This document shows positions 35,761 to 48,293 of a DNA stretch of 64,000 nucleotides, in pieces; the first letter of the stretch is position 1; the number at the start of each line of letters is the position of its first letter. The notes below the pieces were generated by a model. The model had not been told where the DNA came from. It saw only the letters and a list, made by a program, of their open reading frames with translations, and ran no database searches. Source of the stretch: Lachnospira pectinoschiza (lineage in GTDB: Bacteria > Bacillota > Clostridia > Lachnospirales > Lachnospiraceae); NCBI RefSeq assembly GCF_900103815.1, contig NZ_FNHZ01000004.1:196705-260704 (forward strand), written 5' to 3'. Both the position numbers and the translations under genes were made by a program.

Positions 35761-36939
35761 ATGCCACGAGACGAACGTCATATTGCAACTATTCCTTATG
35801 GTAAATTAGGAATTATTCCATTAAAGAGCTGCACAGCTATGGGAGATAAGGTTGATAAGTACCTTGTAGATTGGAGAGAAAAGCGTGACAACGAAACTGT
35901 TCTTAGCGTAGCAGGTTACAAGAAGGATTCTTATATCCTTGATGCTAAGACACCAAGATTTGGTTCAGGTGAAGGTAAGGGAACACTTAGTGATTCAGTT
36001 AGAGGTCATGATCTTTATATCATGGTTGACGTAGCTAATTACAGTCTCACATACTCACTTAACGGCGTACCTAATAGAATGTCTCCTGATGATCACTATG
36101 CTGATCTTAAGAGAGTTATTATGGCTGCAGGTGGTAAGGCAAGACGTATTTCGGTTATTATGCCTTTCCTTTATGAGTCAAGACAGCATAAGAGAACAGG
36201 TAGAGAATCCCTTGACTGTGCTTTCATGCTTCAGGAATTAACTAATATGGGTGTTGATAACATTATCACTTTCGATGCTCATGACCCTAGAGTACAGAAC
36301 GCAATTCCACTTAATGGTTTTGAATCAGTTTCATGTACATATCAGTTTGTAAAGTACCTCTTACTTGGTGTTGATGATCTTCATATCGATTCAGATCATA
36401 TGATGGTTATCTCTCCTGATGAAGGTGGTATGGGACGTGCTGTATATCTTGCCAACTTACTTGGTCTTGATATGGGTATGTTCTATAAGAGAAGAGATTA
36501 TACTAAGATCGTTGATGGTCGTAACCCAATCGTTGCTCATGAGTTCCTTGGAACTAATGTTGAAGGCAAGGATGTTATTATCATTGATGATATGATTTCA
36601 TCTGGTGAATCTATGATTGATGTTGCTTCAGAACTTAAGAGACGTAAGGCTAACAGAGTATTCTGTGCAACAACATTCGGTCTTTTCACTAACGGATTTA
36701 AGAAGTTTGATGAAGCTTATGAGAAGGGCATCATCGATAAGATCCTTACTACTAACCTTGTATACCAGCCAGAAGAGCTTTTATCTAAGCCTTGGTATAT
36801 CAATGTTGATATGAGTAAGTATATGGCTCTTATCATTGATACACTTAACCATGATTCTTCAATCAGCAACTTATTAAACCCTGTTGAAAGAATCCAGAAT
36901 AGAGTTAAGGAATACAACGAATTACACTACGGTAAGTAA
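35761..36939 (+). CDS. prs: Ribose-phosphate pyrophosphokinase
   Basis: PRPP synthetase (392 aa) converts ribose-5-phosphate and ATP to PRPP for nucleotide, His and Trp synthesis. Marks are FLYESRQHKRTGRESLD, the divalent-ion loop FDAHDPRVQN, and the PRPP-binding loop DVIIIDDMISSGESM. It is longer than the ~315-aa classical enzyme, with extra N-terminal sequence and longer loops, a form common in Clostridia. GGAGGAG precedes the ATG. Monocistronic, with promoter and bidirectional terminator. Confidence 0.95.
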   Translation: MPRDERHIATIPYGKLGIIPLKSCTAMGDKVDKYLVDWREKRDNETVLSVAGYKKDSYILDAKTPRFGSGEGKGTLSDSVRGHDLYIMVDVANYSLTYSLNGVPNRMSPDDHYADLKRVIMAAGGKARRISVIMPFLYESRQHKRTGRESLDCAFMLQELTNMGVDNIITFDAHDPRVQNAIPLNGFESVSCTYQFVKYLLLGVDDLHIDSDHMMVISPDEGGMGRAVYLANLLGLDMGMFYKRRDYTKIVDGRNPIVAHEFLGTNVEGKDVIIIDDMISSGESMIDVASELKRRKANRVFCATTFGLFTNGFKKFDEAYEKGIIDKILTTNLVYQPEELLSKPWYINVDMSKYMALIIDTLNHDSSISNLLNPVERIQNRVKEYNELHYGK

Positions 36940-36972
36940 TTTGTATTTCATTTTGTAATAGTTCAGATATTT

Positions 36973-37008
36973 AAAAACTCCTAGGAATTTTTCCTAGGAG
37001 TTTTTTTA
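36973..37008. terminator. Bidirectional terminator between prs and the PBP gene
   Basis: Perfect 15-bp stem (36973-36987 and 36991-37005; AAAAACTCCTAGGAA and complement) around TTT, with more Ts on the right and As on the left. Confidence 0.95.
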
Positions 37009-37014
37009 TTGCTT

Positions 37015-39294
37015 TTAATTTGTTACAGCATCACTGTCGCCATCGGAGTTTGCACCTCCTCCGCCATCATCATCTAATTCCACATTACTATCATTATCAT
37101 TATAAGAGCCTGCTGCCCCTGAACCGGCATTACTATCTCCATCTGAATTTCCACCGGCATCTATTTCTACACCATTTTCATCCACTGCCTTTGTAGATGC
37201 ATTTTCATTGGCATCCACATTCGTTGTGTTCTCACCTTGATTAGAGTCCACACTTTCTGACTGTGCACTAGTGCTAGCCTCAGTTGTAGAATCTGTAGCC
37301 CCTTCTTCGTAGCTTTCAAAATTCTTCTTTTCAAGGCCAGAATGAATATATTCCATATACTGCTTAAAAATCGCCTTAGTATTTACACTAGGAAGAGTCT
37401 GTGGATAATCATAACCTATCCAAACGGAAGTTGTGTAATAGGCGCTGTAACCTACAAACCAAGCATCCTTATTAGAGTTTGTAGTACCAGTTTTTCCGGC
37501 AACCACTGCATTATAGCAAGAAGCCCCCACACCAGTACCGCTCTCCACAACAGTTTCTAGCATACTTGTCATCATTCTGCAGGCATTAGTTTCATAAATC
37601 CTCTCAGAAGCAATCTGACTGTGGTCCCAAACCAGCGTATTATCCACGGTTGTAATGTTATTTATACAAGTGGCCTTTCTGTAATAGCCATCGTTTTCAA
37701 TTGTTGCATAGGCTGCTGCCATCTCCACAGTAGACACGCCGTAAGTAAAACCACCAAGGGCTGCTGCGTTGTATTCCTTGTCCATCCAAACCTTATGGAA
37801 GCCCATGTTTAATAAAAATGAAATACCACCGCTAGGAGTTATCTCTTGGAATATCTTCCACGCTACCGTATTTTTAGAAAGCTTAACAGCATCTCTTAAG
37901 GTCATCTCTCCCGCATAGTAACCATCTGCGTTTGCCGGTCCATTTTCAATATACTCATCCACCACAATAGAATCTGGTGTATGTCCTAGCTGCAAATATG
38001 GAAGATAACATATCAGCGGCTTTATTGAAGAACCTGGCTGTCTATAGCTTTGGTAGGCTCTATTAAGTGTAAGTCCTACTAAGTCCTGACTTCTTGCACC
38101 AACTATTGCTACCACAAGTCCAGTTTCATTATCTATACTTGTGGCTGCTCCCTGCAGGCTATAAACCCCGCCGTCACCTGTTTCACTGCTCCAAGAAAGA
38201 TTTTCATCCACAGATTCCTGAAGAGCGTTTTGCGCCGACATATCTATACTTGTATTAATTATGTAGCCACCGGAAATTAGAAGCTGCTGACAGTAGGTGT
38301 AAAAAGCCTCGTAATCCTCGCAGTAGCCATCATAGTCCTCATCACTTGTAAAGTTAGACCTAAAGTCAAAACCATAAAGGTCCATTAAAGCCTCTGTGGC
38401 ACAGTGTCTTGCATAAGTTACTACAGAATTATTAGTAGCGGCCACGGATTTAGCATTAAGGCTAACGACTTCATTTTCAGCCACCAAATAGTCAAGTTCC
38501 GGAATATAACTATATTCGTAAAGCTCGTGCAATATGATATTGCGACGATACACGGTGTTGTCGTAATTAGTTAGAGGATTATACTTTGTAGGATTGTTTG
38601 GAATGGCGGCAATAAAGGCCATCTCTGATAAATCTAGCTGGTCAATGGTCTTTTGAAAATATCCAAGACTTGCCGCCTGCACCCCATAATAACCATTTCC
38701 AAAGTAAATGTTATTAAGATAGAACTCTAGAATCTCCTCTTTAGAGTATTTCGCCTCAAGCTCCTGGGCAAGGAAAATCTCCTCTACCTTTCGCTCCCAG
38801 CTAACTTCCTGACTTAAGTAAATGTTTCTTGCTAGCTGCTGCGTAATGGTACTTGCACCTTGAACAATGTCATTGGCTTTTTGATTGGCTATAGCCGCTC
38901 TTATAATAGCCTTATAGTCAACGCCCTGATGCTTGTAATAATCTCTATCCTCCATAACTACAAAGGCATTGACTAGATTTTCAGGAATATCCTCATAAGC
39001 CACGTAATACATGTCCTTAGTATCACGCATACTGCCTATTTCATTGCCATCCTTGTCATTAATAATTGTAGTCTGGCTACCATTAAAATCATTAAGACTG
39101 CTTGTTGAGGCTATCTTGCAGGCGTCGTTATATAGCTCTGTTATTCTTTGAATTTTTGGCCAAAATATAATTAAAGCCACTAATATTATTAATATTAGTA
39201 GGCCAAGAATCACTTTTCCCACTGATCTTTTCTTTTTCTTTTTTCCCTTAGATTTAGAAGTGGCTTTGCTTCCCCCAGTTTTTGTAGTTGCCAT
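37015..39294 (-). CDS. Class A penicillin-binding protein (transglycosylase/transpeptidase)
   Basis: A bifunctional peptidoglycan synthase of 759 aa. A Lys-rich cytoplasmic start and one transmembrane helix (about 26-47) precede the GT51 domain with its catalytic Glu in VMEDRDYYKHQGVDY (about residue 110) and QGASTITQQLARN. The transpeptidase domain has SxxK in PGSSIKPL, SKN, and KTG in AGKTGTTN. The last ~110 residues are a disordered Ser/Asp/Gly/Asn-rich tail (GSGAAGSYNDND, DDDGGGGANSDGDSD), probably spanning into the wall. I chose the ATG at 39292-39294 after GGAGG; an upstream in-frame start overlaps that site. Closest to PBP1a/PonA types. Confidence 0.95.
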   Translation of the reverse strand: MATTKTGGSKATSKSKGKKKKKRSVGKVILGLLILIILVALIIFWPKIQRITELYNDACKIASTSSLNDFNGSQTTIINDKDGNEIGSMRDTKDMYYVAYEDIPENLVNAFVVMEDRDYYKHQGVDYKAIIRAAIANQKANDIVQGASTITQQLARNIYLSQEVSWERKVEEIFLAQELEAKYSKEEILEFYLNNIYFGNGYYGVQAASLGYFQKTIDQLDLSEMAFIAAIPNNPTKYNPLTNYDNTVYRRNIILHELYEYSYIPELDYLVAENEVVSLNAKSVAATNNSVVTYARHCATEALMDLYGFDFRSNFTSDEDYDGYCEDYEAFYTYCQQLLISGGYIINTSIDMSAQNALQESVDENLSWSSETGDGGVYSLQGAATSIDNETGLVVAIVGARSQDLVGLTLNRAYQSYRQPGSSIKPLICYLPYLQLGHTPDSIVVDEYIENGPANADGYYAGEMTLRDAVKLSKNTVAWKIFQEITPSGGISFLLNMGFHKVWMDKEYNAAALGGFTYGVSTVEMAAAYATIENDGYYRKATCINNITTVDNTLVWDHSQIASERIYETNACRMMTSMLETVVESGTGVGASCYNAVVAGKTGTTNSNKDAWFVGYSAYYTTSVWIGYDYPQTLPSVNTKAIFKQYMEYIHSGLEKKNFESYEEGATDSTTEASTSAQSESVDSNQGENTTNVDANENASTKAVDENGVEIDAGGNSDGDSNAGSGAAGSYNDNDSNVELDDDGGGGANSDGDSDAVTN

Positions 39295-39407
39295 AATATC
39301 CTCCATTAATAGCCCCATAATTTGTGGCTATTTACTATCCTCATTACTCTTCTAATATTATAACAAGTTTTAAATATAATCTCTATTTTATTACGATAAA
39401 TTTTATA

Positions 39408-39440
39408 CAAAAATAACCGGCGCGAATTATCGCACCGGTT
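39408..39440 (-). terminator. Terminator of 39451-41982
   Basis: AACCGG (39415-39420) pairs with CCGGTT (39435-39440), extended by CGCG/CGCA inside; As at 39408-39412 give the U-tract on the minus strand. Confidence 0.8.
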
Positions 39441-39450
39441 TAAATTCATT

Positions 39451-41982
39451 TTACTTATAGTATGTCAAATAAACATTGCCTGCCTCTGTAAATATCTTAC
39501 TTGCAGCAGTAATTGTCTTTGTTTCTGTTGTTGATGTTGCTAAATCAATGTATGTAATATTATCTGAATCGTAAGCTGTAATAATACAGTAGCTATTATC
39601 TCCTGTCTTAGCAACTAGTGGATAGCCATCTGCCACATAATTTAATAACTTATCAACGCTTAAGCCGCTAATACTTAATGGCTGTAAATTATCAGCAGTT
39701 TTAAGGGCGTCAATGACTGATAGGCCAGAAGACATAAGACTTGCAATATTAATATTCTCACCTGCGTAATTAGCTAGGGTCTGTGCCGCAGTGGCTATTG
39801 TTGAACTTGAACTTGTAATACTTAAGTTTGATAGAGAGCTCTGAGTACTCTTATATCTTCTATAAACTAAGTTAGCATTGTTATCAAGCACATAGCCGTA
39901 ACTATCGTAAGCCTTACTAATGGCAGTATTTAAATTTTCATAACTTTGTAGGTATCTTCCATATGCATAAACATAATACTTACCTTCCCCTGTTATTGTC
40001 TTGTCTAAATCCACCCATTTCTTCTCATTATAGACGATTTTTTCTGATGCTCTAAGAGAAACTCCACTTGTGGAAGAAGCCGCCTTAAAAAGCAAAATAC
40101 GAGTTTCTGTAAGTCTTGCAGTTGTAGTAGCTGTAACCACACTAAGCTCGTCCTCAACTACATTTTCATCCTTATTAATAAGCTGGTCAATTGTTGAAGA
40201 AACATAGCTATCACCTGACTTTGTCACTCTTGTAAGAGTAACTCTCTTACCGTCAATCTCAGCATCACTAATGTAGATGCCATCCTGCTCATATTCCTTA
40301 ATCACGTTATATTCGCTATCCATAATGCAAACCTTATACATAGCAAAAATCTCGTTACCCATATCATCAGAACTAATATCTGACTTGTGAGCTATGCCAT
40401 AAACGCAGTCCCCATCAATAAAACCGATGACATTGAGGCTATCTCCCTCATCTGCCTTAATCTGATAATCAGAACTGTTGGCCATATTATAAATTCTAAG
40501 AGTATCTGTATTATTTAAATCTCCGCTTGTACTATAACAAATTGTTGAACCGTCCTCAGATACTGCATAAGTGCCCTCAACTAAATCTGTTACAACCTCC
40601 ATAATCTCTAAACTTGAAATATCAATAGAGTAAAGAGTGTCATCCACAAGGCAGTAGAATTTATTCTCATTAAGATAAGCAATACCGCCGGCATTCTCAG
40701 AAAGCACAGTATAGCTTGTATTTAGCGGAATAAATAAAACCTCGTTAACAATATTATCTGAGTAATCGTACTGGTAAAGAGAAACTCCCACTTCACCCTC
40801 ATGCTCACCTCTGTTCATGTAACCCATGACCGCAAAAGTGGCATCGCCGTTACTATCTACATTTATAAGTTTAAAGTCATGGTCTAGATAATCCTCACGA
40901 ACCGAGTCTGTATCCTCGCTACTAAAGGAGAATACACTTGTGAAAATGTTATCTGAGACGCTATAGCACCAAAGGGATCCATTATTTACAAAATAGTTAT
41001 AAGCTCCATCCTCATCAGAAAGCATATTAACTTCTGTAGTGGATGTAATACCAAGATCGATTCTTGTTGTGGTTACTAAATCATTTTTCGCATCAAAAAT
41101 CTGATTGGCATCGCGCTCGTAATTAAGCAGATAAAATCTCTGGCTTGTCTTTCTAACTCTGTAATATTCATTAACCACGTAAGTGTCGTAAGAACCGTAG
41201 CTATTCTCTGCACCCATTCTATATTCAAGGCAAATAACTGCAATCTCTGAATTTACATCCTTAACGCTAATTTGAATATCACTTTCAAGATATGGATCTA
41301 AATCTCCCCAGGTAATCATTGAACTACTTGAGTAAATGTCCACATGTCCGAAATTATCATTAGCACTTGAACTACTTGACTCCAAGTAATTTGTAATCTC
41401 ATTAACTCTTGAGGAATCAAAAGTTACTTCGTTGAAATTTAAAACAAAATCAAGGTATTCCTGAATATCATAACTATCGCCCTTAATAATGTTTGCATAG
41501 TAATGAGCCTCTTTATCCCCTTCAAGGTCTAACACAATTTCAAGGGAATATTTCACATCATCATCAATTAAATTCTTAAGAGTAAAAGAAACATCAATGT
41601 AATCAGAAACCACACTAAAATCCTTTACTTCATTGCTTTCATACAAATCCCCAGAATCTAAATCTCTTACCTTATAAGTAATGCCTTCAACCTCTGTACC
41701 ATAAGTATTAATTGAAAGGCTTACGCTTCTATCTGTTCCAATAGGGGTAATGTCCTCGCAGTCCATAGTGGAATCAATTTCCTCTGTATAGCCATGAAGG
41801 GCATTGTAACTATTGCCTGCATCTGTCTTAAAGTACACAATCGGAAGGCTAGCCTGTGACATAGTAGTATATGAAGCCTCTTCCGCTTCTAATTCCATTG
41901 TTAAAAATGTAAGAACTCCCGTAACTACAAAAATAATTCCAAGAATCCAATGTTTCATCTTTAAATTCTTTTTTATCTCCAT
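39451..41982 (-). CDS. Large membrane-anchored surface protein with C39-peptidase-like end
   Basis: The product is 843 aa: one N-terminal helix (about 11-27), then an all-extracellular protein rich in Asp, Ser and Tyr. The middle (about 330-600) has short strand repeats that suggest a beta-propeller (YNYFVNNGSLWCYSVSD, FYCLVDDTLYSIDIS). The last ~130 residues resemble a papain-like C39 domain: helical ASLMSSGLSVIDALK, then YPLVAKTGDNSYCIITAYDSD and a final GNVYLTYYK. The catalytic Cys expected near the start of such a domain is not evident, so it may be a binding version. Function unknown. GGGAG precedes the ATG. It lies between the PBP gene and a methyltransferase on the same strand, each separated by hairpins. 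Confidence 0.6.
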   Translation of the reverse strand: MEIKKNLKMKHWILGIIFVVTGVLTFLTMELEAEEASYTTMSQASLPIVYFKTDAGNSYNALHGYTEEIDSTMDCEDITPIGTDRSVSLSINTYGTEVEGITYKVRDLDSGDLYESNEVKDFSVVSDYIDVSFTLKNLIDDDVKYSLEIVLDLEGDKEAHYYANIIKGDSYDIQEYLDFVLNFNEVTFDSSRVNEITNYLESSSSSANDNFGHVDIYSSSSMITWGDLDPYLESDIQISVKDVNSEIAVICLEYRMGAENSYGSYDTYVVNEYYRVRKTSQRFYLLNYERDANQIFDAKNDLVTTTRIDLGITSTTEVNMLSDEDGAYNYFVNNGSLWCYSVSDNIFTSVFSFSSEDTDSVREDYLDHDFKLINVDSNGDATFAVMGYMNRGEHEGEVGVSLYQYDYSDNIVNEVLFIPLNTSYTVLSENAGGIAYLNENKFYCLVDDTLYSIDISSLEIMEVVTDLVEGTYAVSEDGSTICYSTSGDLNNTDTLRIYNMANSSDYQIKADEGDSLNVIGFIDGDCVYGIAHKSDISSDDMGNEIFAMYKVCIMDSEYNVIKEYEQDGIYISDAEIDGKRVTLTRVTKSGDSYVSSTIDQLINKDENVVEDELSVVTATTTARLTETRILLFKAASSTSGVSLRASEKIVYNEKKWVDLDKTITGEGKYYVYAYGRYLQSYENLNTAISKAYDSYGYVLDNNANLVYRRYKSTQSSLSNLSITSSSSTIATAAQTLANYAGENINIASLMSSGLSVIDALKTADNLQPLSISGLSVDKLLNYVADGYPLVAKTGDNSYCIITAYDSDNITYIDLATSTTETKTITAASKIFTEAGNVYLTYYK

Positions 41983-42020
41983 AATAATCTCCCATCAATA
42001 ATCTGAAATGTCTATAGTCA

Positions 42021-42083
42021 AGACTCGCTCGCGGAGCGTTTAACTCGCTCGGAGCTTGTACTCCGACTGAGTTAAATAAGTCT
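42021..42083 (-). other. Three-way-junction-like hairpin cluster after the methyltransferase gene
   Basis: AGACT (42021-42025) can pair with AGTCT (42079-42083), enclosing two hairpins: CGCTC-GCG-GAGCG (42026-42038) and the longer TTTAACTC...GAGTTAAA (42039-42076) with inner CGGAG/CTCCG. A further 5-bp outer pair is possible at 42010-42014/42083-42087. There is no clear U-tract. It overlaps the last codons of the methyltransferase gene and could be a 3' stabilising element, a terminator or a small repeat element. Confidence 0.5.
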
Positions 42084-43232
42084 AGACAAGGTCAGATCTA
42101 AATTAAGTGCCTGATTCATTGTTTCATTTTCAAGTCTCGCACCTTTATTCCCCTCTTTTTTAGAATTCCTAACCCCACGAATCAAGAGATTCTTAGGTGT
42201 ATGTTCCATATCAATAAACTCTAAAATCTGTGTGTCATAACCATTGGCCTCAAGCATCTTAGCCCTTGAAGCATCCGTTATAATAGCTGCCAATCTCTCC
42301 TTTAAAATTCCATAATCCATAACTGGCTTTAGAATTTCATTATCAATTGTCTTATTAGCTTCATGCTGGCAACAAGGTACCGACAAGATGACCTTAGCTC
42401 CCCACTTGACTGCATTTGCCAAGGCATAATCCGTTGCGGTATCGCAGGCGTGGAGGGTAACCACCATATCCACAGCATCCACATCCTTATATGAGGCAAT
42501 ATCTCCAACATAGAAATTTAGCTTATCATATCCATAATCCTTAGCAAGGGCATTACAGTTATTAATTACATCCTCTTTTAAATCAAGTCCAATAACACGA
42601 ATGTCATAGCCCTTTAAAACCTTAAGATAATAGTACATGGCAAATGTTAAATAAGACTTACCACAACCAAAATCAATAATTGTCTGCTCTCTATCCTTAG
42701 ATAGGGATGGTAAAATATCTTCAATAAACTCTAAGAATCTATTAATCTGCTTAAACTTATCATATCTAGAATTAACAATCTTGCCCTCCTTAGTCATAAC
42801 CCCAAGGTCAACTAAGAATGGAACAAGAATTCCTTCTTCTAAAATGTATCTCTTTTTCTTATTGTGATTAAGGTCCCTCATAGCCTTCACTTCCTTAGCC
42901 TTCTTTAGCTTAATAGTGTAGTGCTGTTCCTGGCCTTCCTTATATTTAGAAGCAAGAACAAGACCTGTGGCATCAATTAAGTTAAACTGAGCCTGACTAA
43001 ATTCCTTTAAATATTCCTTAATTGCTTCTATTAGTTCTTCCTTTTCCAAGTTCTTATGAAAAGCCTGTCTTCCTACAAACTCCTCTGCCTGGAAAAGCAA
43101 TTTATCATTAATCTTTACAGGTCTAATTTTAACCCTGTAAGCCTTCTTTTCATCTTTTTTTCGTCTAGCTGAAATTGTACAATCTATTAACTTCTCATTT
43201 AAATTCGATTCTAAAAATTCCTTTAATTCCAT
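42072..43232 (-). CDS. SAM-dependent methyltransferase (Methyltransf_32-like)
   Basis: The product is 386 aa. An N-terminal ~150-residue domain rich in Lys/Glu precedes a class I methyltransferase domain: motif I IIDFGCGKSYLTFA (about residue 190), the acidic residue in VIGLDLKED, the next motif in FYVGDI, and VDMVVTLHACDTATDY followed by LSVPCCQHEANK. The His-Ala-Cys and Pro-Cys-Cys-Gln-His motifs are typical of the Methyltransf_32 family, which has been linked to RNA modification; the target here is unknown. The ATG at 43230-43232 has only a weak ribosome site. It is separated from the atp operon by a terminator. Confidence 0.8.
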   Translation of the reverse strand: MELKEFLESNLNEKLIDCTISARRKKDEKKAYRVKIRPVKINDKLLFQAEEFVGRQAFHKNLEKEELIEAIKEYLKEFSQAQFNLIDATGLVLASKYKEGQEQHYTIKLKKAKEVKAMRDLNHNKKKRYILEEGILVPFLVDLGVMTKEGKIVNSRYDKFKQINRFLEFIEDILPSLSKDREQTIIDFGCGKSYLTFAMYYYLKVLKGYDIRVIGLDLKEDVINNCNALAKDYGYDKLNFYVGDIASYKDVDAVDMVVTLHACDTATDYALANAVKWGAKVILSVPCCQHEANKTIDNEILKPVMDYGILKERLAAIITDASRAKMLEANGYDTQILEFIDMEHTPKNLLIRGVRNSKKEGNKGARLENETMNQALNLDLTLSRLI

Positions 43233-43320
43233 ACTTAATCCAATCTTATCTCTTATATTCCTATTTAATTACAAAAAACTATCTTCTAAATTATACCTTT
43301 ATTTTCCCCTCTTGTTAAGT

Positions 43321-43348
43321 AAAAAAAGGGGCGCAATTTCTGCGCCCC
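43321..43348 (-). terminator. Terminator of the ATP synthase operon
   Basis: GGGGCGCA (43328-43335), loop ATTTC, TGCGCCCC (43341-43348), with seven As to the left giving the U-tract on the minus strand. Confidence 0.95.
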
Positions 43349-43356
43349 AAAATTTT

Positions 43357-43758
43357 TTATTTAGCTGCTCCAAGTCTTGCAAGTGATCTCTTTAATGCCA
43401 TCTCTGCTCTAGCTACATCAAGGTTAGGATCCTTAGCTGAAAGACGTCTCTCAGCTCTAACTCTAGCCTCATTAGCTCTATTAACATCGATTTCATCAGG
43501 CCACTCTGCAACCTCTGCAAGGATTGTCACCTTATCCTTAAGAATTTCGATGATACCACCATGAATAGCAGCTTTTTCAACTTCATTACCATGATGAATC
43601 TTAAGTACACATGGTACAACTACTGATGTAAGAGGAATATGCTGTGGAAAAACACCAATCTCTCCCTCTGAAGTAGCAAGTTCAACCATAGTAACAGAAT
43701 CGTCTTCATAAAAAACTCTATCTGGTGTATTAACCAGAAGCTTCATAGTCTCTGCCAT
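43357..43758 (-). CDS. atpC: ATP synthase epsilon subunit
   Basis: 133 aa. Epsilon is the small rotor-stalk subunit that couples F1 to the c ring and can inhibit ATP hydrolysis. It has the N-terminal beta-sandwich (TSEGEIGVFPQHIPL, the usual signature) and a C-terminal helical hairpin (VNRANEARVRAERRLSA). AAAGGAGG precedes the ATG. It is the last gene of the atp operon, 57 bp after atpD. Confidence 0.97.
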   Translation of the reverse strand: MAETMKLLVNTPDRVFYEDDSVTMVELATSEGEIGVFPQHIPLTSVVVPCVLKIHHGNEVEKAAIHGGIIEILKDKVTILAEVAEWPDEIDVNRANEARVRAERRLSAKDPNLDVARAEMALKRSLARLGAAK

Positions 43759-43815
43759 GGTAATCCTCCTTTACATGCAAAAGCATCTCAAATATACAAT
43801 CTAGTCAAGCAAATT

Positions 43816-45219
<1,404 letters not shown>

Positions 45220-45281
45220 TTATTAGTTAAATAAAAGATTTATTTTAAATCTAACAGTATAACTTAATTAAGCACTCTTAA

Positions 45282-46148
45282 TTAGCCAGTAGCATTTGCA
45301 CCACCGATAATCTCTGTAATCTCCTGAGTAATAGCGCCCTGACGAGCTCTGTTGTACTGAAGAGATAACTTGGAAATGAGATCCTCAGCGTTACTTGTAG
45401 CATTATCCATAGCCTGCATACGAGCACCATTTTCACTGGCAACAGATTCAATTAAGGCACCATAGATAAGTGAGCATACATACTTTGGTATGATCATATC
45501 AAGTGCTTCATCTTCCTCTGGCTCGTAGCTCATTGGAGTTGTATCTACCTTCTTATCACCTTCCTCAGACTTTAAGTCCTCAGTTGATACTGGTAATAAC
45601 TTAATAAGCTTTGGAATATGCACTACTGTGTTCTTAAATGATGTATAGGCAAGATAAATCTCACCGATTTCACCTGCAGCAAATCTTTCAAGTAATTCGT
45701 CGCAGATTTCCTTTGCATCAGTGTAGAGAGGTTCGTTGATTACATCAGAATAATCCTTTGCAATCTTGTAACCTTTTCTCTTAAGGAAATCTCTTCCCTT
45801 AGTACCGATAGCAATAATATCTACATCATCCTTGTTAAAACCACTATTGATTATGAGTTTATCAATGTTCGAGTTATAACCACCCGCTAATCCTCTGTTA
45901 CCTGTTATTGTAATAACTGCCTTCTTAGTAGATTCGCCAGCCACTAAATATCTATGATTGATATTTCCTGACTTAGCTAAAATGTTACTAACAGTTTCAT
46001 ACATAAGATCTGAGTATGGCTTTGTTGACTCAGCCTTACCCTTAGCTCTCTGTAACTTAACAGTGGAAACGAGCTTCATGGCTTTGGTAATCTGACCAGT
46101 GCTTTGTATACTGTCTCTACGTCTTTTTATGTCTCTCATTGAGGCCAT
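45282..46148 (-). CDS. atpG: ATP synthase gamma subunit
   Basis: 288 aa, the central rotor shaft. The N-terminal coiled-coil helix (MRDIKRRRDSIQSTGQITKAM) and the C-terminal helix (ASENGARMQAMDNATSNA, then YNRARQGAITQEI) are diagnostic. GGAGGTAAA precedes the ATG. Confidence 0.98.
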   Translation of the reverse strand: MASMRDIKRRRDSIQSTGQITKAMKLVSTVKLQRAKGKAESTKPYSDLMYETVSNILAKSGNINHRYLVAGESTKKAVITITGNRGLAGGYNSNIDKLIINSGFNKDDVDIIAIGTKGRDFLKRKGYKIAKDYSDVINEPLYTDAKEICDELLERFAAGEIGEIYLAYTSFKNTVVHIPKLIKLLPVSTEDLKSEEGDKKVDTTPMSYEPEEDEALDMIIPKYVCSLIYGALIESVASENGARMQAMDNATSNAEDLISKLSLQYNRARQGAITQEITEIIGGANATG

Positions 46149-46203
46149 AAAATTTACCTCCGTTTCCTAAAAGCTAGTAAATGTAGTGACTACATTTTAC
46201 TAA

Positions 46204-47712
<1,509 letters not shown>

Positions 47713-47744
47713 TTAGAAACCCTTTCTTAAAGTTTATTTTAAAA

Positions 47745-48293
47745 CTAAGCTAACTGAATACCACTAAGTTCATTAGCCATATTGGCGAGTTTAGTTTTTA
47801 TGCTACTATCTACAACTCTATCCTTAATTCTAATAATCATACCAGCAATAAGACTTTCATCAATTGCATAGTTAATCTTGAATTCTTTATAGTCTGTTGT
47901 AGCAAGAAGCTTAGCTTCTACTGCCTTCTTCTGAGCATCTGTAAGCTCGCTAGCAGTAGTTACATAAGCAATGCCGATCTTCTTATATTCAAGTACCTTT
48001 TCAACAAAGTACTCCAATGTATCAACAATGTTTCCTTGTCTGTCTTTAGAAACCATGAGAGTTAATAAACCTGTCATGTCCTTTGAGACAAATTTTTCAA
48101 AAACATTCTTAATAACTGTTTCTTTCTCTTCTTTTTCAACCTTTGGGTGTGCGAGAAGCTTTTCTAAATCTGGATTAGCCTTAAAGCTATCGATTACAGC
48201 TACTGCCTCCTCGTATAAACTATCCATACTAGATTCAGAAACAGCTAATTCAAACAAAGCATCACCGTAGGTTGTTTCTACTAGCTTAGCCAT
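47745..48293 (-). CDS. atpH: ATP synthase delta subunit
   Basis: 182 aa, the peripheral-stalk (OSCP-like) subunit that joins subunit b to F1. It has a helical N-terminal domain (YGDALFELA) and the C-terminal signature GMIIRIKDRVVDSSIKTKL. Its start overlaps the end of atpF by 13 bases. Confidence 0.96.
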   Translation of the reverse strand: MAKLVETTYGDALFELAVSESSMDSLYEEAVAVIDSFKANPDLEKLLAHPKVEKEEKETVIKNVFEKFVSKDMTGLLTLMVSKDRQGNIVDTLEYFVEKVLEYKKIGIAYVTTASELTDAQKKAVEAKLLATTDYKEFKINYAIDESLIAGMIIRIKDRVVDSSIKTKLANMANELSGIQLA

